From contig CALKHD010000158.1 of the NCBI GenBank assembly GCA_938092195.1, positions 1 through 17,561 on the forward strand: DNA of 17,561 nt, read 5' to 3'. This stretch comes from an uncultured Flavobacteriales bacterium (GTDB lineage: Bacteria > Bacteroidota > Bacteroidia > Flavobacteriales_D > Sanyastnellaceae). The notes beneath the pieces were generated by a model. It ran no database searches. It saw nothing but the letters and a program-made list of their open reading frames with translations, and was not told the origin of the DNA. Below are positions 14,798 to 17,561 of the stretch, in pieces (positions within the stretch are counted from its first letter, which is position 1; every line of letters begins with the position of its first letter). Made by a program: the position numbers and the translations under genes.

Positions 14798-15334
14798 TCA
14801 ATGGACGTGCAAGTAATCACCCGACAAGCCCAGTGACATCTCTGCCGAAGGCAAAGCCTCGACCATCATGTATTCATGGTGGTGTCCAGCCTGATCGGCT
14901 TGGGCCTCATGCTCGTCTTCATGGCCCTCATGTCCCTTGTGGGCGTGGTCTTCGCCTTCGTGGGCGTGATCATCATGCACTTCGAAGTGAATCTCACAGC
15001 GAACCTCCTCAAAATGAAGGTTTCCATCCAGGTAATATTCCAAACGCAAAATCCCTTTTTGACGCTCATCTGAACGCAGAATGAAATACGAACCGGCCGT
15101 CCAAGAATCGCCGCCGAAGAATGCAAATCGACCGTCCTCGTAGAAACGCAAGCGCGAGGCATCCTTCCCATTTTCGTCTCCGAGGACCCATTGGCCGGCC
15201 AATTGCTCGGGAAACGGGGCTCCATGATCAGGGTGAGCAGCGACTTCGGTGATGGCGGGAACAGAGCCGTAACCCACACCAAAAATGAAGGAACAAGCAA
15301 CCAACAAACAGGCTGACAATGAATGGCGAATCAT
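14798..15334 (-). CDS. Exported histidine-rich protein, probable metal binder
   Basis: This 178-residue protein is not of a family I can name. Residues 1-24 form an export signal (ACLLVACSFIFGVGYGS). An LVAC segment ending at C14 could be a lipobox, but it is very close to the N-terminus, so a lipoprotein is possible rather than shown. Residues 42-112 look like a small beta-barrel of lipocalin or META type (LAGQWVLGDENG, LRFYEDGRFAFFGG, WTAGSYFILRSD, GILRLEYYLDG). A histidine-rich acidic stretch at 116-153 follows, with 12 His in 38 residues (HDDHAHEGEDHAHKGHEGHE, then HHH), and the chain ends HVH. Such stretches bind Zn, Ni, Cu or Co, so metal buffering or delivery in the periplasm is the best inference. 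The gene is divergent from an exported zinc peptidase across an 81-bp spacer. Confidence 0.8.
   Translation of the reverse strand: MIRHSLSACLLVACSFIFGVGYGSVPAITEVAAHPDHGAPFPEQLAGQWVLGDENGKDASRLRFYEDGRFAFFGGDSWTAGSYFILRSDERQKGILRLEYYLDGNLHFEEVRCEIHFEVHDDHAHEGEDHAHKGHEGHEDEHEAQADQAGHHHEYMMVEALPSAEMSLGLSGDYLHVH
14876..14989 (-). other. Histidine/acidic-rich coding segment
   Basis: This segment encodes residues 116-153 of the exported protein. It is a stretch of His, Asp and Glu with HxH, HxxH and HHH spacings and no predicted regular fold. It reads as an insertion between the last clear beta strand (EEVRCEIHFEV) and a C-terminal strand (YMMVEALPS). Confidence 0.75.
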
Positions 15335-15338
15335 GGCA

Positions 15339-15346
15339 CAAAACTA
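15339..15346 (-). promoter_or_regulatory. Possible -7 box (TAGTTTTG) for the His-rich gene
   Basis: The minus strand reads TAGTTTTG, an exact TAnnTTTG match, only 4 bp before the ATG of the His-rich gene. If used, the transcript would be leaderless or nearly so. No -33 TTG is visible at normal spacing, so this is a weak candidate. Confidence 0.2.
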
Positions 15347-15415
15347 CCTCAAGCAGAGGTCGTAACTTCCCCTTCCCTGATCGAATCAACAGAATCGCAA
15401 CTTCAAGAGATCCCG

Positions 15416-17561
15416 ATGCGCTCATCCGTACTTCCTCTGCTCTTTCTCCTCGCCTCCACGTTGACCAGCTTTGATGCTTTCTCTCAAATTGAAAGCAACA
15501 CCAACGACAACCCCTTTCGCCAGCTGTATGACGTGCTTCCCACGCCCAACAGTGTGCGCGCAGCCAGCGGTGCCCCTGGGCATGCATACTGGCAGCAGCA
15601 GGTGAACTACGTCATGGACATCCGGTTGGACGATGCCACCCAGCGCATCGACGGAAAGGAGACCATCACTTACATCAACAACTCTCCCGATGAGTTGCGT
15701 TATCTCTGGTTGCAGCTCGATCAAAACGTTCGCGACTTGGACAGCGACAGTCACATGATCAAGGAGGGTTTCATGGAAGAAAGGATGACCTTTGACCGCT
15801 TGAGCCAAATGGAACCCGACTTTGATGGCGGGTTCAAAATTGAGGCTGTCAAGGATGCCAGTGGCAAGGCCCTGCCTCACACGATCAATCAAACCATGAT
15901 GCGCGTGGACCTGCCCAAGCCCTTGGCTTCAGGTGGGAAATTCACCTTTCAAGTGGATTGGTGGTACAACATCAATGACCGCCTCGCCATTGGAGGCCGC
16001 AGCGGTTACGAGTACTTTGAAGACGAGGACAACTACCTGTACACCATTGCTCAGTTCTTTCCCCGTCTTTGCGCTTATTACGACCGAATGGGTTGGCAGA
16101 ACAAGCAGTTCCTGGGAAATGGCGAATTCACCCTCGAATTTGGCGATTACGATGTGAGCATTCGGGTCCCGAGCGATCACATTGTGGGCTCTACCGGCGT
16201 TCTACAGAACCCCAAAGAGGTCCTGACCGCTGAACAGCGCACACGTTTGGTCGAAGCCAAAACGGCAGAGCGTCCTGTGCTCATCGTGACCGAAGAGGAG
16301 GCACGGGCCAACGAAAAAACCAAAGAGAAAGGCCTCAAAACATGGCGATTTAAGGCCGACAACGTTCGTGACTTTGCCTTTGCCTCGAGCCGCAAGTTCA
16401 TTTGGGACGCCATGGGCGTTCCATTGGCGACCTCCACACCCATGGCCATGAGCTACTACCCCAAAGAGGGCAACCCGCTTTGGGAACAGTACAGCACCGA
16501 AGCCGTCGCCCAGACCTTGGAGACCTATTCTGACTTCAGCATCGAGTACCCTTACCCGGTGGCCATCAGCGTGCACACCAAGTGGATTGGCATGGAGTAC
16601 CCCATGATTTGCTTCAATGGAGGCAGGCCCGAGCCCGACGGAACCTACAGTGCCCGGACCAAGCACGGCATGATTTCCGTGATCATCCACGAGGTGGGAC
16701 ACAACTTCTATCCAATGATCATCAACTCGGATGAGCGCCAATGGACATGGATGGACGAGGGACTGAACACGTTCGTTCAATACCTCACCGAAAAGGAGTT
16801 TGACCGCAACTACCCAACGCGCAGGGGACCTGCCCGCGACATCACTCGCTACATGGGCGGCGACCCAAAGCGGATTTCGCCCATCATGACCAACTCCGAA
16901 AGCATCTTTCAATTCGGTCCGAACGCGTATGGAAAGCCCGCCACAGCGTTGAACATTCTGCGCGAATCTGTCATGGGCCGCGACTTGTTTGACTTTGCAT
17001 TCAAGGAGTATGGACGACGCTGGGCCTTCAAGCGTCCAACACCTGCAGACCTGTTCCGAACCATGGAGGATGCGTCCAGTGTGGACCTCGATTGGTTCTG
17101 GAGAGGATGGTTCTACACCAACGACAAAGTCGACATGTCCCTCAAAGACATTGAATGGTTCCAGATCAGCTCCGGAGATCCCGATGTCGAAAAGGCCCTT
17201 GACAAGGCCAACGAAGAGTCAGAACCGAAAGACTTGTCACTGGAACGCGATAAAACCTTTATTGAAAGCACCCGCCTGGAAAACCGTCCTGAGCTGAACG
17301 ACCACTACACCACAGTGGATCCTTACGAAGTGATGGACATCGAGCGCAAAGAATACCAAGACTACTTGGCTGACTTGGACGAAGAAGAGCTCAAAATGCT
17401 CTCCTCTGGAAAACACTTCTACCAGTTGACCTTCGAGAACCTAGGCGGACTGGTGATGCCCTTGGTCGTGGAGTTCACCTACAGCGATGGCACCACCGAT
17501 GTGCGTCGCATTCCCGTGGAGATTTGGCGCAAGGGGGCGAAGGAGGTCACCAAGGTATTCG
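15416..17561 (+). CDS. Exported M1-family zinc aminopeptidase-like metallopeptidase (3' end outside window)
   Basis: 715 codons are visible and the frame is still open at the right edge. Residues 1-24 are a signal peptide (LPLLFLLASTLTSFDAFSQ). An M1-type N-terminal beta domain covers about 55-290 (YVMDIRLDDATQRIDGKETITY is the usual opening). The catalytic domain has the substrate-binding motif G392-M-E-Y-P, the equivalent of GAMEN and common in Bacteroidetes members. The zinc site is H425-E-V-G-H429 with E448 after exactly 18 residues (DEGLN), and the proton-donor tyrosine is Y505 in FGPNAYGKP. All catalytic residues are present, so it should be an active periplasmic or secreted peptidase releasing N-terminal residues from peptides. 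Residues after about 600 are charged and lead into a beta-rich C-terminal region. A short acidic insertion (about residues 285-305, EEEARANEKTKEKG) interrupts the domain. The start is the ATG at 15416, directly before the signal peptide. Confidence 0.94.
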   Translation, partial: MRSSVLPLLFLLASTLTSFDAFSQIESNTNDNPFRQLYDVLPTPNSVRAASGAPGHAYWQQQVNYVMDIRLDDATQRIDGKETITYINNSPDELRYLWLQLDQNVRDLDSDSHMIKEGFMEERMTFDRLSQMEPDFDGGFKIEAVKDASGKALPHTINQTMMRVDLPKPLASGGKFTFQVDWWYNINDRLAIGGRSGYEYFEDEDNYLYTIAQFFPRLCAYYDRMGWQNKQFLGNGEFTLEFGDYDVSIRVPSDHIVGSTGVLQNPKEVLTAEQRTRLVEAKTAERPVLIVTEEEARANEKTKEKGLKTWRFKADNVRDFAFASSRKFIWDAMGVPLATSTPMAMSYYPKEGNPLWEQYSTEAVAQTLETYSDFSIEYPYPVAISVHTKWIGMEYPMICFNGGRPEPDGTYSARTKHGMISVIIHEVGHNFYPMIINSDERQWTWMDEGLNTFVQYLTEKEFDRNYPTRRGPARDITRYMGGDPKRISPIMTNSESIFQFGPNAYGKPATALNILRESVMGRDLFDFAFKEYGRRWAFKRPTPADLFRTMEDASSVDLDWFWRGWFYTNDKVDMSLKDIEWFQISSGDPDVEKALDKANEESEPKDLSLERDKTFIESTRLENRPELNDHYTTVDPYEVMDIERKEYQDYLADLDEEELKMLSSGKHFYQLTFENLGGLVMPLVVEFTYSDGTTDVRRIPVEIWRKGAKEVTKVF

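Overview
The window comes from a member of the Bacteroidetes (Bacteroidota), most likely an aquatic Flavobacteriales-like lineage with unusually high GC content (base composition judged by eye). Four things point there. A complete Bacteroides-aerotolerance (Bat) type MoxR/vWA operon is present. One large secreted protein ends in a type IX secretion (T9SS) sorting domain. Several genes lack a Shine-Dalgarno sequence. Intergenic regions carry TAnnTTTG promoter -7 boxes, the consensus of the Bacteroidetes primary sigma factor. The species cannot be named from the sequence.

Layout. Positions 1-1243 (minus) hold the first 414 codons of threonyl-tRNA synthetase; its 3' end lies off the left edge. 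Divergent to it is an exported SH3-like protein (1418-2110). This converges, with a 26-bp overlap, on a coupled minus-strand pair: a MazG/PRA-PH type nucleotide pyrophosphohydrolase (2588-3013) followed by a hotdog-fold thioesterase-like protein (2085-2591). From 3127 to 11461 runs one gap-free plus-strand operon: moxR ATPase, DUF58 vWA-like protein, a single-pass membrane protein of unnamed family, batA, a batB-batC fusion and a batD-batE fusion. Next come a secreted protein with a Cys-type iodothyronine-deiodinase-like domain, ten Ca-binding type-3 repeats and a T9SS tail (11542-13425), and a Wzx/MATE-like flippase (13471-14763). A minus-strand exported histidine-rich protein (14798-15334) follows. 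The window ends in the first 715 codons of an exported M1 zinc aminopeptidase (from 15416).

How the genes work together. In the Bat locus the MoxR AAA+ ATPase is expected to act as a chaperone on the vWA-domain proteins. DUF58 is cytoplasmic, while BatA and BatB are membrane anchored. BatC (TPR), BatD (beta-rich) and BatE (TPR plus SH3) form the periplasmic arm. Here four of these subunits are joined pairwise. In each fusion the old export signal of the second partner survives as an internal membrane segment, so the whole system is encoded by six tightly overlapping genes.

The most unusual single protein is the deiodinase-like/type-3-repeat/T9SS protein. Its N-terminal domain keeps the deiodinase signatures: a GSxT-Cys active site, an EAH motif and a downstream HQ helix. 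It is fused to a surface-protein architecture. No mobile element, CRISPR array, rRNA or tRNA was seen, and no gap between genes exceeds about 175 bases.
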